The translations under genes were made by a program, and so were the position numbers. Positions 1 through 9,763 of a stretch of 23,613 nt of DNA are shown here, one piece after another. Source of the stretch: a virus; IMG/VR virus record IMGVR_UViG_3300017989_000446, positions 1-23,613 of that record. One strand, written 5' to 3'. The notes beneath the pieces were generated by a model. The model had not been told where the DNA came from and searched no databases. It was given only the letters and a program-made list of their open reading frames with translations. The first letter of the stretch is position 1, and every line of letters begins with the position of its first letter.

Positions 1-1137
1 GTATCCACTCGTTATGTTCGTCGTGAGGCCTGAGAAATCTGCGTTTAGTAGGGTGCAGACTCCGTTAGCGTCGATTGAGTCGATTCGGTAGGGTTTTGCG
101 AGGACGGGAGGGATTTCTTCGAGCGATATAGCCTTAATCTCAATATTACCAGCTGTTAATTCAGTGAAAAAAGCAGCCCTATTGCTGCTACCATCTGCTT
201 GGAAATACTGCGTGTGGGTTACCCATGACGCTGTTGTTGTTGCCGAATATGTTATGTTAGGGTTTAATCCGGTATTTATATCAGAAAATCGTATGGACTC
301 ACCTGACGCTGTACCATCTTTTACACTATACTGTAATTTATACCAAGACCCAGAAGTGTATGAGATTGTTTTTCTGATCCACTGAGTATTTGCAACATAA
401 TCTATTTCATAATGATCTGTATCAAATGTAAGGGTACAATCTACTTGTTGCCAATCCCCTGTATTATCACTCGCACAATCATCCCCAAGATCCGCCCCCA
501 GCGCCTCACTCTCAACCCCTCCGATTGAGATCACGTCTTTGGCGGCGTAGTCGTGGAGGAGTTTGACGGATGCATTATCTATACTACCGTCAAAATCTGC
601 ATTAGCATAAAAATTAAATCTATCAAGGCCAACATCTACACACTCATGATAATAGGTATAGGTATTATCATTTGCTATGAAGCCAACAACAGTGTCATTA
701 CCAAATTTTACAGTCATGCCTCCTGCTGTTCTGCCTGATATAGTAAAAACTATTTTATACCATGCCCCTGATACTGCCCCAATACTTGGCTGATAAAGAT
801 CTCCTGCGGCACCTGAATGAGTAGCTGTTCCGCCAGATATAGTCCACCCAGCACTACAAGCCCAATTAACTCCACAAGCAGTATCAAATGTGGGGTCAGT
901 AACAAGCTCATCACCACCAGCAAAGGTCACAACCGCAGGATCAGCCGCCGTGATCTCACTGATTTCGTGGGAGTCGCCGGTTGTGATTTCGGAGAAGGTT
1001 GTGTCTGTGTTACGTTGGTATAAATCACCTGAGAAAAACCCGCCGCCCTTAAAATAAAACCTTCTATCGTTATGGTGGGCAAACCCAGTAATACACGCCA
1101 ACACCAACACTAATATTAATAGATTTAATTTTTTCAT
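1..1137 (-). CDS. Secreted-looking beta-rich tail/fibre protein, partial
   Basis: This reading frame stays open to the left window edge, so only the first 379 codons are present. The start ATG at 1137-1135 has a GGCGG site just upstream and follows the previous gene by about 10 bases. The N-terminus (MKKLNLLILVLVLACITG) looks like a Sec signal peptide; Cys14 could even be a weak lipobox cysteine (VLAC). Two domains of roughly 115-130 residues follow. Each is rich in Gly, Thr, aromatic residues and beta-type sequence (WYKIVFTISG in the first, WYKLQYSVKDG in the second), like carbohydrate-binding jelly-roll modules in phage fibres. Position at the end of the tail genes supports a fibre or receptor-binding role. 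The signal peptide is unusual for a virion protein. Function is inferred from position and composition, not from a recognised family. Confidence 0.75.
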   Translation of the reverse strand, partial: MKKLNLLILVLVLACITGFAHHNDRRFYFKGGGFFSGDLYQRNTDTTFSEITTGDSHEISEITAADPAVVTFAGGDELVTDPTFDTACGVNWACSAGWTISGGTATHSGAAGDLYQPSIGAVSGAWYKIVFTISGRTAGGMTVKFGNDTVVGFIANDNTYTYYHECVDVGLDRFNFYANADFDGSIDNASVKLLHDYAAKDVISIGGVESEALGADLGDDCASDNTGDWQQVDCTLTFDTDHYEIDYVANTQWIRKTISYTSGSWYKLQYSVKDGTASGESIRFSDINTGLNPNITYSATTTASWVTHTQYFQADGSSNRAAFFTELTAGNIEIKAISLEEIPPVLAKPYRIDSIDANGVCTLLNADFSGLTTNITSGY

Positions 1138-1146
1138 AATACCGCC

Positions 1147-1626
1147 TTAGTTTTCAAATACGAGTGTCACTACCGTTACCGCGCTATTAGTCGTATTACC
1201 TGTAATTACTAATTTCATATTGTGGCCGACCGTCATAGGGTACTGGGCATCATTACTGGAACCATAAGGCACACAATACCCATCTACCGCGTTGTCTACA
1301 ATGTCTACCCCGTTACCACCAAGGATATCCGTACCACCAACGGTGAGCGCCAAATCAGAATCATCCACTGGTGCTGTTGTAGCGTCGGGTGTTACCTTAA
1401 CATGACTAAGCCAAAATCCCTCAAGGTCATTCAGCATGCGTGCGTAGTCCTGATTAATATCCGTTTGAGGATAACTACCATCTGCGGCATCCGCGGTGCA
1501 TGTGAATACCACGACGTACTGAGTGTTATGGACCTTAGTTGGACCTGTTACCGTCACAGTACCCGCACCATGCGCCGTAACTGTCACAAATACTACCAAC
1601 AGCATTGCTATTATGAGTCGTTTCAT
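1147..1626 (-). CDS. Signal-peptide-bearing beta-rich phage protein
   Basis: The 159-residue protein begins MKRLIIAMLLVVFVTVTAHGA, a clear Sec signal peptide with a probable cut after AHG or HGA. The rest is a compact Gly/Thr/Val-rich beta domain ending in alternating hydrophobic residues (AVTVVTLVFEN). GGAGGAG lies just before the ATG, and the preceding gene ends one base upstream. From memory, similar small proteins with a segment like 'DLEGFWLSHVKVTPD' and a C-terminal 'TGNTTNSAV' pattern occur near tail genes of environmental phages and have no assigned role. It may be a small tail or baseplate accessory protein, or a protein exported by the infected cell. The product is real with good confidence; the role is unknown. 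Confidence 0.75.
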   Translation of the reverse strand: MKRLIIAMLLVVFVTVTAHGAGTVTVTGPTKVHNTQYVVVFTCTADAADGSYPQTDINQDYARMLNDLEGFWLSHVKVTPDATTAPVDDSDLALTVGGTDILGGNGVDIVDNAVDGYCVPYGSSNDAQYPMTVGHNMKLVITGNTTNSAVTVVTLVFEN

Positions 1627-1627
1627 A

Positions 1628-1924
1628 CTACTCCTCCTTCTTATTAAGTTTACGTAATTCTTCTAAAATTAAATCTATATTATCTTGCTTGTTATGCGCC
1701 TGTAATTCTTTCCTAACTATATTCCCCACATCCTGCGAGATACGCCGTCTACACTCGCCCATCTTCTCTTTACAGGTACTGACGTCAACCACATTTAACC
1801 CACCTTTTTCCTGAAACAAAACACGATCGTGTGTTTGTACTTTCCGGGCTGTCACACCCACACCCACACCACCTGTTACAAGACCAATGACAATAGCCCA
1901 CCATCCTTTCACATCATCCATCAT
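1628..1924 (-). CDS. Small membrane protein with one N-terminal helix and coiled-coil tail
   Basis: The product has 98 residues. Residues 8-27 (WWAIVIGLVTGGVGVGVTA) form one membrane helix. The remainder is charged and probably helical, with a heptad-like C-terminus (NIDLILEELRKLNKKEE). A GGAGGGTGG site precedes the ATGATGG start. The topology fits an i-spanin-like or holin-like lysis protein or a tail-associated membrane protein. No recognisable endolysin or outer spanin gene is adjacent, so the lysis assignment is only a possibility. Confidence 0.65.
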   Translation of the reverse strand: MMDDVKGWWAIVIGLVTGGVGVGVTARKVQTHDRVLFQEKGGLNVVDVSTCKEKMGECRRRISQDVGNIVRKELQAHNKQDNIDLILEELRKLNKKEE

Positions 1925-1946
1925 ACCACCCTCCAGTGCGTACCTA

Positions 1947-3179
1947 TCATATAGCCTCCACCAAGTTAACGGTTATTGTGTCAGTTATGTTGTTATTTTT
2001 AGATGCCACCGGGAGCGTATCGAACTTAGCAAACACAGACCAATACTGTTCGGATATATCGCCCAGAATCCAAAATCTCGGTGACCTTCGTATCGTCGGT
2101 ACTAATGAGTACATAAAATCATTTGCGTCCGCCTCAGAGAGCGTAATGGACCCCTGGAAAACATCTTTATTATACTTTGTATCTATTAACCTCCCACCGT
2201 ACTTAAGATCCGTCAGTACGCTATCAAAGCGCAACCCCTGGCGCATACCCTGCTTAGGATCAAGATATTCTGTAAGGAGTCCTGTTTGGAGGCACCCGAC
2301 TTTAACAGGGGATGAACTTGCAGTAGCATCTAAAAAGATACTGTGGTCGCCCACCACCTTAGTGTACTCAATCGGAATAGTATTAAAATCTTCATCGCTA
2401 AACACCCCGCCATCATTATCAATTGTGACTGTGGTTTGCTGGGTTACCGGGCGTATAGACACCCCCCTAAAATCAAAACGGGAGTTTACATAGTCTATTA
2501 CCCACAATCGAAGTGTTATGGAGACACAGTTACTTGGAGTGGTAAAAATCTCATAGTATGTCGCGTCGGGTATAGCAGAACTTAAACCAGGGTAGTAGGG
2601 ACTCCCAATCGATTGGTTACTTTTTATATAACTGCCGTTAGTTTCATCGTATATAGAAAATTTATTACTCGGCGTTTCTTGTTGTGGCCCGATTAAAGTC
2701 AAAATATATTTTTGATTACTACTAACCGCCATCGTTTGTTTTACGGCAATATCCGAACTCGTGTTAGGATCAACCATACGTAGGTACTTCGTATACGCGT
2801 ACCCCCCGATACTCACACTCTCGGTACCCTCCGACACATCCGCGTTAGCCTCAACTGTCCAATCATCAGGCACCCCCCCTGTCCAATTCTGGAAAGTACC
2901 ATCAGTTACAACGTCATTCACATCATGTATCGTACCTTCGCCGATATAAGACTCAATGTCGTACGCGTTAGTGCCCGCCAACCCCACAATCTCTGAGTTA
3001 GAAGTACGTACTTCAATTATACGAGTTGACCCTAAATCAAACGCCGTATAATTAGCTGGATAATCGTCTGACATATTTTCTAACAAACGCCCGTAGTTAG
3101 TAACCGAAACGTCAGAATCATCGACTAACTGTTTGTCAGCAAAAATATACTCAGTATTATCGGTCTTTAGTACTTTCAT
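1947..3179 (-). CDS. Tail tip protein with jelly-roll-like insert
   Basis: The protein has 410 residues. Its ATG overlaps the previous gene's TGA as ATGA, so translation is probably coupled. Residues about 85-245 look like an all-beta carbohydrate-binding-type module, beginning near 'VTDGTFQNWTGGVPDDW' with a regular hydrophobic and aromatic pattern. The N-terminal and C-terminal parts resemble neither this module nor a family I recognise. It is third after the tape measure, where siphovirus tail tip or distal tail proteins are found. Specific function is not assigned. Confidence 0.7.
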   Translation of the reverse strand: MKVLKTDNTEYIFADKQLVDDSDVSVTNYGRLLENMSDDYPANYTAFDLGSTRIIEVRTSNSEIVGLAGTNAYDIESYIGEGTIHDVNDVVTDGTFQNWTGGVPDDWTVEANADVSEGTESVSIGGYAYTKYLRMVDPNTSSDIAVKQTMAVSSNQKYILTLIGPQQETPSNKFSIYDETNGSYIKSNQSIGSPYYPGLSSAIPDATYYEIFTTPSNCVSITLRLWVIDYVNSRFDFRGVSIRPVTQQTTVTIDNDGGVFSDEDFNTIPIEYTKVVGDHSIFLDATASSSPVKVGCLQTGLLTEYLDPKQGMRQGLRFDSVLTDLKYGGRLIDTKYNKDVFQGSITLSEADANDFMYSLVPTIRRSPRFWILGDISEQYWSVFAKFDTLPVASKNNNITDTITVNLVEAI

Positions 3180-3895
3180 CGTTCCACTACCTCCAAAGGT
3201 AGGTTGGATTTAAATGCATAGTTATGCGCTCCGAGGCTAAAATCACTTATATAACCAAGGATATTATGTGTTATAAACTGATCGTCCATAATAAGCCATG
3301 GAACTGTAGAGTACCCAACATAATTTTTAATAGACTGCATGACATCGAACCAATCATCCTCAAGAGTCAAGAGAGAATTGCTGGTAAACTTCTTCTTAAT
3401 ATCTTTCTCAACTTGCCTCGTAGACCGAGAAGACATTATATAATCAATTGAGTAATCCTCGTACCCAAGAGAAAGTTCTTTATCAGGATTGGTAAATTCC
3501 ACCATATTCCCCGCCCATGCTACACCACAATACGCGGGGATTGTCCGCGCTGCTTGAAATGAAATATAAATATAAAAAGGTGAAGATTGGGGATCGTATT
3601 CTTGCCACAAGCGATCATTGCCATAGGAATAAGAACTTAAGTCATTGTTATAGGGTCCATCTATGATTGCAGTCTTGGCGTAATTATATATGTATACATT
3701 AACAGTATCACAATTATGATTATATAACGCAACACAATCACCCGCGGAAACCTCTAACCATAGCCCCGCCACCCCAGTAACTGCTTTCCAAACTTTTTTA
3801 GGCTTATTAGTTTCAAGCACCCAATCGTCAATATATGTAGCATCCGCCGCAGTCGCCGATACTGATACAATATTACTTGTAGGGATAAATTTCAT
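3176..3895 (-). CDS. Tail tip/baseplate protein, unrecognised family
   Basis: The product has 239 residues, starts in an ATGA overlap with the gene before it, and ends in an ATGA overlap with the gene after it. It is rich in Tyr, Trp and Asn, with alternating beta-like stretches and no signal peptide or membrane helix. An N-terminal portion with paired aromatic and Gly residues (WLEVSAGDCVALYNHNCD) suggests a beta-sandwich. The site, two genes after the tape measure, makes a tail tip component the best guess. I recognise no catalytic motif. Confidence 0.7.
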   Translation of the reverse strand: MKFIPTSNIVSVSATAADATYIDDWVLETNKPKKVWKAVTGVAGLWLEVSAGDCVALYNHNCDTVNVYIYNYAKTAIIDGPYNNDLSSYSYGNDRLWQEYDPQSSPFYIYISFQAARTIPAYCGVAWAGNMVEFTNPDKELSLGYEDYSIDYIMSSRSTRQVEKDIKKKFTSNSLLTLEDDWFDVMQSIKNYVGYSTVPWLIMDDQFITHNILGYISDFSLGAHNYAFKSNLPLEVVER

Positions 3896-5559
3896 GTTAG
3901 CAGGTTCTCCTCGAATACCATCCCAGCGATACGATACGTAACTTTTTCATTCTCAAAATCGTATACTATCCCGATAATTTTATTATAATTAAGGTACAAA
4001 GGTCTCGCGTACCGCCTCTCTTCGGCCACATACCTACCCTCTCTACCGAACACCGCTAATGATGAAGATTCAACGTCCTCTAATGGAATTACGAGGTCCG
4101 ACTGCCTCGCATGCATGAAATTCATTATAAACGTTAGGTTATCCTCAATTGTACTGACATCTGTAGAAAAAGACTTTACCGATAATTCCCTTCCGTGTTT
4201 AAATTCATACCCTACTTCAAAATCTTCCCCGCTTGTAAATATATCATCATTTATAGATAACTGAACATAACTGTCGAACGCAACTACAGTCGTGCTCGTG
4301 TTATCTGTGACATTCTTAACATACATCCCAGGTCTTAGCATGTCCGAACCTATAAACCCCACGACTCCTGCACTAATGTACCCCGGCCATCTATTAAACC
4401 ATGCGGTGTTAGAAAGATCCGACTTTAACTTATCAGTAAGGGTGCTTGTAGTCGTACCCCACCAATATTTAGAATTGCTACGCTCTGTTTCTTTCGTAGT
4501 CTCCTTGACAAATAGTCTACCACCTTCATCCACCTGCTCTCGTTCGGGCCAAGTCGTTCTAACCACAGAAACAGGGCCTTGGTTTATCTCATGTCCGACT
4601 GGGAGAATCTTAGTATCTTGATACGCCTCTGACGTTGGGGTGTAGAATTCTTCAAGCTTAATTAAGTACGCCGTAAAAGAAGAAGTATCGGTTATAGATA
4701 TAATATGCGCATGACTCGCGCATAGCCTCGATACGTAGCTAATTAAAAGCTCTTGCGATGTAGCCCAGTGGCCTACTTTAGCATCGCCAGAGCGGGCGTT
4801 AGTCCCAACTATAGTCGCCGCTCCCAGTCGGGCGGTCATTAACGCGTCAATAGCTTGAGTCATGGTGCTCGCTGCTGCAAATGTGCCGTTTCCCGATACT
4901 GTAACTTCACCGACTGCCGCGGCACTCCGATAAAAAGTACCTGTACCCGATGTACCCGATCCGCCGACGGTGCAAGACGCTGTTATGTCAACGCCATCAT
5001 CCCACACAAACCAGTCTACATTAATTGTGCCATTCATGTACCCAGTGTGAAAAACAGCGTTACCTGAGTAATTTTCCAACCTAATAACAGGGGCGTAATC
5101 AACTGTCCCGACTGCTCTTGGAAGTACCACGTCATTCCCGTTAAAATCCGCAGTACAAGCCCCATCTAAATTAGATGTTTTCTCAAGTAGTAACACCCCA
5201 TCTGTCTCATTAAGATAAACGTCATATTGTACCCCAAACTCATCCATATTAGAAAACTGTCCTGTAGCATTCTCAACAAGTGTGACAGCCGAAGCCTCGG
5301 TTGATGAGGTATACTCAACTTTAAGAGATATGAATAAAGGAGGGGGCCAAATATAATCCTCATTCGTAAATAACTTATTACTTATTTTGAGGCTACCCCA
5401 CTCCGCGATTCTATTCCCGCCGTAGGGATACTCCAAACTAAATGATATATTATCGATCGCCAAAAGCCATGGCTCCCAGTAATTCGTATCCGCTACTTCC
5501 TCATTTGAAATACGTACTGTTTCATCATCATCAAAAGTAACTGTGACTAAAACCGTCAT
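3892..5559 (-). CDS. Putative tail hub / baseplate protein
   Basis: This 555-residue gene directly follows the tape measure; the start overlaps the tape measure stop as TAATG. The N-terminal 90 residues describe a beta domain with 'NISFSLEYPYGG' and 'WGSLKISNKLF', similar in style to hub or distal tail proteins. A Gly/Thr/Ser-rich stretch follows around residues 195-235, and the C-terminal third is beta-rich again (LSVKSFSTDVSTIEDNLTF). Length and location fit a hub or tail tip protein. No lysozyme or peptidase motif is visible. Identification rests mainly on synteny. Confidence 0.7.
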   Translation of the reverse strand: MTVLVTVTFDDDETVRISNEEVADTNYWEPWLLAIDNISFSLEYPYGGNRIAEWGSLKISNKLFTNEDYIWPPPLFISLKVEYTSSTEASAVTLVENATGQFSNMDEFGVQYDVYLNETDGVLLLEKTSNLDGACTADFNGNDVVLPRAVGTVDYAPVIRLENYSGNAVFHTGYMNGTINVDWFVWDDGVDITASCTVGGSGTSGTGTFYRSAAAVGEVTVSGNGTFAAASTMTQAIDALMTARLGAATIVGTNARSGDAKVGHWATSQELLISYVSRLCASHAHIISITDTSSFTAYLIKLEEFYTPTSEAYQDTKILPVGHEINQGPVSVVRTTWPEREQVDEGGRLFVKETTKETERSNSKYWWGTTTSTLTDKLKSDLSNTAWFNRWPGYISAGVVGFIGSDMLRPGMYVKNVTDNTSTTVVAFDSYVQLSINDDIFTSGEDFEVGYEFKHGRELSVKSFSTDVSTIEDNLTFIMNFMHARQSDLVIPLEDVESSSLAVFGREGRYVAEERRYARPLYLNYNKIIGIVYDFENEKVTYRIAGMVFEENLLT

Positions 5560-8500
5560 TATCTATAAACCCCCACCGCGGCGCGACCTCTTCGCTTTGC
5601 TTTAATAACTTGGTCCCCGTTCGTACGAAGTACAACCGCCTCAAGCACTTCGCTGCCTATCATAATTGTTATATTCTGGGTTTGGCTGCCCCCACTTGCT
5701 CTATCTATAATCTGAGTCATCTGACTTTCTGGGATTATATACTCGCCCCCTGCACCCTCCCCGACTACTGCGAGAGTTGGCCTGCTAACGTAGCCACCAT
5801 CGGCGTACCCCGGCACCCCAAGAGATTTAATATACTCAAAAAGATCGATTGTCCCTAAATCCGGCACCCTACCTAAAAACTCACGAGCTGCATCTTTACC
5901 TTGGTTAACCTTAATCCAATTAGTAACTTCCTGAAGATCAAGTGTCTTTAAATCAGGTGGACGCGGTGGGTCGGGATTAGGGGCAGACCCTGCCGCTGCC
6001 GCAACCATTAAAGCGTCCGTGTAATACTTTAAATCTGCTCTTATATCCATTAATACTGAGTTAGCTAATTTCTGTTCGTCAACTATACTAACAGTTTCGT
6101 TGTATAGCAACTGGCTGTAGTCCTCGGTTTGCATGTACTCATTCATCTCACTTAGATCATCCATCACGCTCTGGTATATACTCCTATACGACTCAGATGA
6201 TTTAAACGTATTCTGCGCCACCTGGAGATACTGAGAACTAAAATCAACAAACTTGCGAATTGCTTCTTCATCTCCGGTCTGGGCTTCAGCCAGTAATGTC
6301 TCGTAGTCCTGTTGCGCAAGCGGTAATTTATCCTTATTTAAAGCAACATTAAGGGGTCCGTACCTAATCGTTAACATCGCGTCTCTAATTGTGGATACTA
6401 AACCTTTAACCTTATCCGCAACTGTTTTCCAATCGTTTATGATCTGTTGCTCTTCCTGCATCCTTAACGTAAACATCTCTGTGACGAGATCTGTGGCTTC
6501 CCTGAATTCATCCTCAGTAAGCTGCCCGACCCTGCTAAGTATCTCACCATACCCATCGAGTTGGGATTTAATCCAGTCCTCACGACCGAGGCCCGACAAC
6601 CTGAATTGAATATCATCCTGAATATCTCTTAACCCCGACAAACCATCAATTAGCGCTTGGTACCGGGCTTTCTCTTGGAGTATAGCTGTCTCAATAAGGT
6701 TAGTACTTACCTCAAGAACCTGATTATATTCTTCAGTCCCTTCGACTAAAGTAGCTAACATAAAATTAGCAAGATCAGCGGCATCAGTAAACAAATTAAG
6801 AATATCGACACCCTCTTGGGTGTAGATACCTTCTGTCTCGAAAGTTTCAGCTAACCCTATAAGTAAATCTTTACTTGATTCATTGAATTTTCGTTTTTGA
6901 ATCTCAGCCTCAGATTTAAATACATCCCCGGCCTCCTCAAGCATATCTTTCGAATTCTTGATTATGTCCCCTTGTACCAAATTAATACGGGTAACGAATT
7001 CATTAAGAGAAGCTTCAAAATTCAAATAAAAAGCATGCATCGCAGAGTCATCTATGCCTAATTCAATATTTCTACTAATAAACTCTCTAACAAACTTAAT
7101 TAACCTTCCGCTTTTTATATCACCAACATCAAACGACCCGAATGCCGAGGCTCTATTGATTCCTTGTAACCCGACCAATGTATCGAAAAAACTCTTTGTA
7201 ATATCCGTCATCGACCCAGATATCTGAGTTGAAAACGTGGAATACTCACGAGTCATTGTTTCCGTATTTCTAATAATAGCTCTCGTATTTTCTTCCAAAG
7301 ACTCTATTATACGCTTATCCCGTTCCCGTTCTGCTCTTCTTTTAGCGTCAAAATCCCCTCCGCCCGTCAAACCACTTATAAAAGCACTAATACCCGCGCC
7401 CGCGAGACCAGCCCCTATGTTAGTCACAGCGCCGCCAAAGGTACTCGCAAATCCAGCCCCAAAAACACTCGTAAGAGCGCTACTGACTGACATCTTAAGG
7501 CTATCACCGACTCTGTCCGCAAACTGCTCTACTGCCACATTCTGAAGTTCTGTGGTAATTATACCGGCGATGCCCCCGACCTCCCCTATACCAGTCTGAG
7601 AGAAAAACAACTCCGCTTCCTCTCTTCCTACTTTAAGGGATTCTTTCTTAATTTGTAAGCGTTTTTTCTCAGCGTCCTGCATCTCCTTGATAGCTTTCTT
7701 TACATCTTCGGCATGATCTCTCTCATCCTTATTTAACTCTTTCAGAATCGCAGAAATCCGTTTAATTTCAAGAAGCTTTGCTTCCGTTTCAGCACGAGTC
7801 CTCGTGCCTTCTCCCCCCCTACCTTCACTTCTTACTTTCTTTTCTTTAGCTGCTAAATCAATTCTTTCTTTCCATAGAATGATGGCGTTTCGATGCCCCG
7901 CTATTTCATTCTGTATATTTTTTCGGATACCGTCATATGTTTTAGCTAAGCTCTTACCGCTGACTTCAGCGTCCCCCATGGCATCTGCAAAGTCATGCAT
8001 AGAATCCGTGATCATACTTTGATCTCCGGGGATAGCGTCTATCGCCTTCGCCACCCCTTCGACGAATCCGGCGTAAAACCTCGGTACTTCTTGGAGATTT
8101 TCTCTAACGTGCTCTACCGTAGCTAATATCACCTTACCTGAATTAGTGATAAAAATAGTTAACTGACCAAACATATCAAATAACGCGAGATCAACGAGGG
8201 ACGCAGTTTCAACTATCTTTCTACCGAGTTCTATGGTACCCTCGACAAATTCTTTTATACCTTCCTGATTATTTTTAACCCACTTATCAACATTAGTTGT
8301 AAGCTCATTAAGCTGCCGTGCTATAACCTCGGTAAATCCGGCGTCCATGATAGTTGCGCGTAACTCAAACCAGGTATTTGTTAACCTATTTATTTCGGCC
8401 TGAGCGCCTTTGACAGCGGTAGCAACACCTTGCTCAACTAAAAGACTCATAACTTTAAGCAACCGCGGAACGACATCTACTGATAGTAGTTCTCCCGCCT

Positions 8501-9095
8501 TCATCATCTCCTGAAGTTCTTTAGCTGTAGCGCCCGTAGCTATCTGCATTGCTTTGAACGCGATGGGGATTCTTTCCCCAAATTGGCCGCGAAATTCTTC
8601 TGCCTGGATTGTCCCCTTAGCGAGCATTTGCTGTATCGCTCTTACTGAATTATGGGCGTCATCCTGGCTCAATTGAAAAGCCGTAATTGACTCCATCAAA
8701 TCAGTGTACATCTCCCGCGCTTTTTGGCCCTCAAGAACGGTATCCCTTGTGGCGGCGGATATAAGATTAAAACCTTTTAACTGATCTTGAAATACTGTAC
8801 CTAACCTATTGGACTCATCACGAAGAAATTTAATATTACTCGCCGCTTTTGTAGCTGACCCAGTAACGCCCTCCATAGATCGTCTCATACGATCCATCTG
8901 GACACCTGCATCTAAAAAGCTTTTACCAAGCTGTATAACCCCGTACCCGCCAATTACCCCACCCAACATACGCATAGACTTAGTAAGGGTGTTAGTCATT
9001 TTAGTGGTCACTTTTATATCTTTTTGAATAGAAGCCCATGCCTTACCAGACATATTTTTAGCTGTAAGCAATATTTGAAGATTAGGATCACTCAT
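5559..9095 (-). CDS. Tail tape measure protein
   Basis: At 1178 residues this is the longest gene here, as expected for the ruler that sets tail length and is ejected during DNA entry. The N-terminal 270 residues match the usual tape measure N-domain: 'GYGVIQLGKSFLDAGVQMDR', then helices with 'GTIQAEEFRGQFGERIPIA'. Charged coiled-coil segments follow, rich in Lys and Glu around 390-490. Residues about 500-580 are a Gly/Ala-rich hydrophobic stretch likely to insert in membrane. The C-terminus has the typical 'GYADGGYVSRPTLAVVGEG' and 'EYIIPESQM' motifs near residues 1095-1125. No lytic transglycosylase or peptidase domain is visible. The start is at the TAATG junction with the upstream gene. 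Confidence 0.95.
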   Translation of the reverse strand: MSDPNLQILLTAKNMSGKAWASIQKDIKVTTKMTNTLTKSMRMLGGVIGGYGVIQLGKSFLDAGVQMDRMRRSMEGVTGSATKAASNIKFLRDESNRLGTVFQDQLKGFNLISAATRDTVLEGQKAREMYTDLMESITAFQLSQDDAHNSVRAIQQMLAKGTIQAEEFRGQFGERIPIAFKAMQIATGATAKELQEMMKAGELLSVDVVPRLLKVMSLLVEQGVATAVKGAQAEINRLTNTWFELRATIMDAGFTEVIARQLNELTTNVDKWVKNNQEGIKEFVEGTIELGRKIVETASLVDLALFDMFGQLTIFITNSGKVILATVEHVRENLQEVPRFYAGFVEGVAKAIDAIPGDQSMITDSMHDFADAMGDAEVSGKSLAKTYDGIRKNIQNEIAGHRNAIILWKERIDLAAKEKKVRSEGRGGEGTRTRAETEAKLLEIKRISAILKELNKDERDHAEDVKKAIKEMQDAEKKRLQIKKESLKVGREEAELFFSQTGIGEVGGIAGIITTELQNVAVEQFADRVGDSLKMSVSSALTSVFGAGFASTFGGAVTNIGAGLAGAGISAFISGLTGGGDFDAKRRAERERDKRIIESLEENTRAIIRNTETMTREYSTFSTQISGSMTDITKSFFDTLVGLQGINRASAFGSFDVGDIKSGRLIKFVREFISRNIELGIDDSAMHAFYLNFEASLNEFVTRINLVQGDIIKNSKDMLEEAGDVFKSEAEIQKRKFNESSKDLLIGLAETFETEGIYTQEGVDILNLFTDAADLANFMLATLVEGTEEYNQVLEVSTNLIETAILQEKARYQALIDGLSGLRDIQDDIQFRLSGLGREDWIKSQLDGYGEILSRVGQLTEDEFREATDLVTEMFTLRMQEEQQIINDWKTVADKVKGLVSTIRDAMLTIRYGPLNVALNKDKLPLAQQDYETLLAEAQTGDEEAIRKFVDFSSQYLQVAQNTFKSSESYRSIYQSVMDDLSEMNEYMQTEDYSQLLYNETVSIVDEQKLANSVLMDIRADLKYYTDALMVAAAAGSAPNPDPPRPPDLKTLDLQEVTNWIKVNQGKDAAREFLGRVPDLGTIDLFEYIKSLGVPGYADGGYVSRPTLAVVGEGAGGEYIIPESQMTQIIDRASGGSQTQNITIMIGSEVLEAVVLRTNGDQVIKAKRRGRAAVGVYR

Positions 9096-9763
9096 TATAT
9101 CTTAACACCTCTCATCTTCCGATGGTAATTCTCTCGGATATTACGAATCGTATGCGCCCTCCTGGCATTCCAGAATGGGTCTATTATCAATCTTGGTGGA
9201 GTTTTAAACGTTGTAGTCGTAGGTTTAAGAATAAACACTCTACGAGCCGGGTTGCTACGCCTCATACTATTTGCTTTCTTAAATAGCCAACTCCTTTGCG
9301 ACTCAGTTATGGGCTTCTCAAATCCTTTTTGATGCTGACGCCCTAACCGCCTCCAACTATTAGATGTCATCCCACCTACAGCCACACCTCTATAGCCGCC
9401 GTGACTCCCGAGTTTAATCCCGGATCTCACCATAAGAGCGTGCTGCCTTGCGTTAACTGGGCCGACAAAACCTACTTGAAGAGTCGGAACTGGAGTGTTA
9501 GGAACGTGGTACCTAATACCGCGCGCTAATTTATGTAATGGGTTGTTTTTACGGCGACCGAACCATCTTCGAGCCAACTGAGTAAGAGGGTCCCACCTAA
9601 ATCCTCCTGGGGACCCATCTCGTATCTGTTGCTGAAGTTCATTCTTCATCTTAAAACCTTCGACTCTGAAGGCCGTATTTATATTTCTTAATTGCTGAAT
9701 CTCAGCTTGCTTAATCCCTCTTAGGGTTTTTTCGACTCCCTTTATTAATACCTTCGGATTCAT
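9095..9763 (-). CDS. Basic tail/virion morphogenesis protein
   Basis: This 222-residue, strongly basic protein lies between the tail chaperone pair and the tape measure gene. The segment around residues 47-85 (DGSPGGFRWDPLTQLARRWF, then GRRKNN) recalls Mu gpG-type virion morphogenesis or tail completion proteins, where 'W.PL....' precedes an Arg-rich helix. The C-terminal part is rich in Arg and Thr (RRVFILKPTTTTFKTPPRLI). Its start overlaps the chaperone gene by about 50 bases, with only a weak AGGC site, so coupled translation is likely. The family assignment is tentative. Confidence 0.6.
   Translation of the reverse strand: MNPKVLIKGVEKTLRGIKQAEIQQLRNINTAFRVEGFKMKNELQQQIRDGSPGGFRWDPLTQLARRWFGRRKNNPLHKLARGIRYHVPNTPVPTLQVGFVGPVNARQHALMVRSGIKLGSHGGYRGVAVGGMTSNSWRRLGRQHQKGFEKPITESQRSWLFKKANSMRRSNPARRVFILKPTTTTFKTPPRLIIDPFWNARRAHTIRNIRENYHRKMRGVKI

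Noticed and set aside
1222-1647. 141-residue plus-strand frame opposite the signal-peptide gene
   Set aside because: No ribosome site and a composition typical of an antisense shadow; the minus-strand gene has a signal peptide and GGAGGAG site.
5559-9095. Lytic or peptidase domain within the tape measure
   Set aside because: No catalytic motif of transglycosylase or NlpC/P60 type could be seen in the translated sequence.
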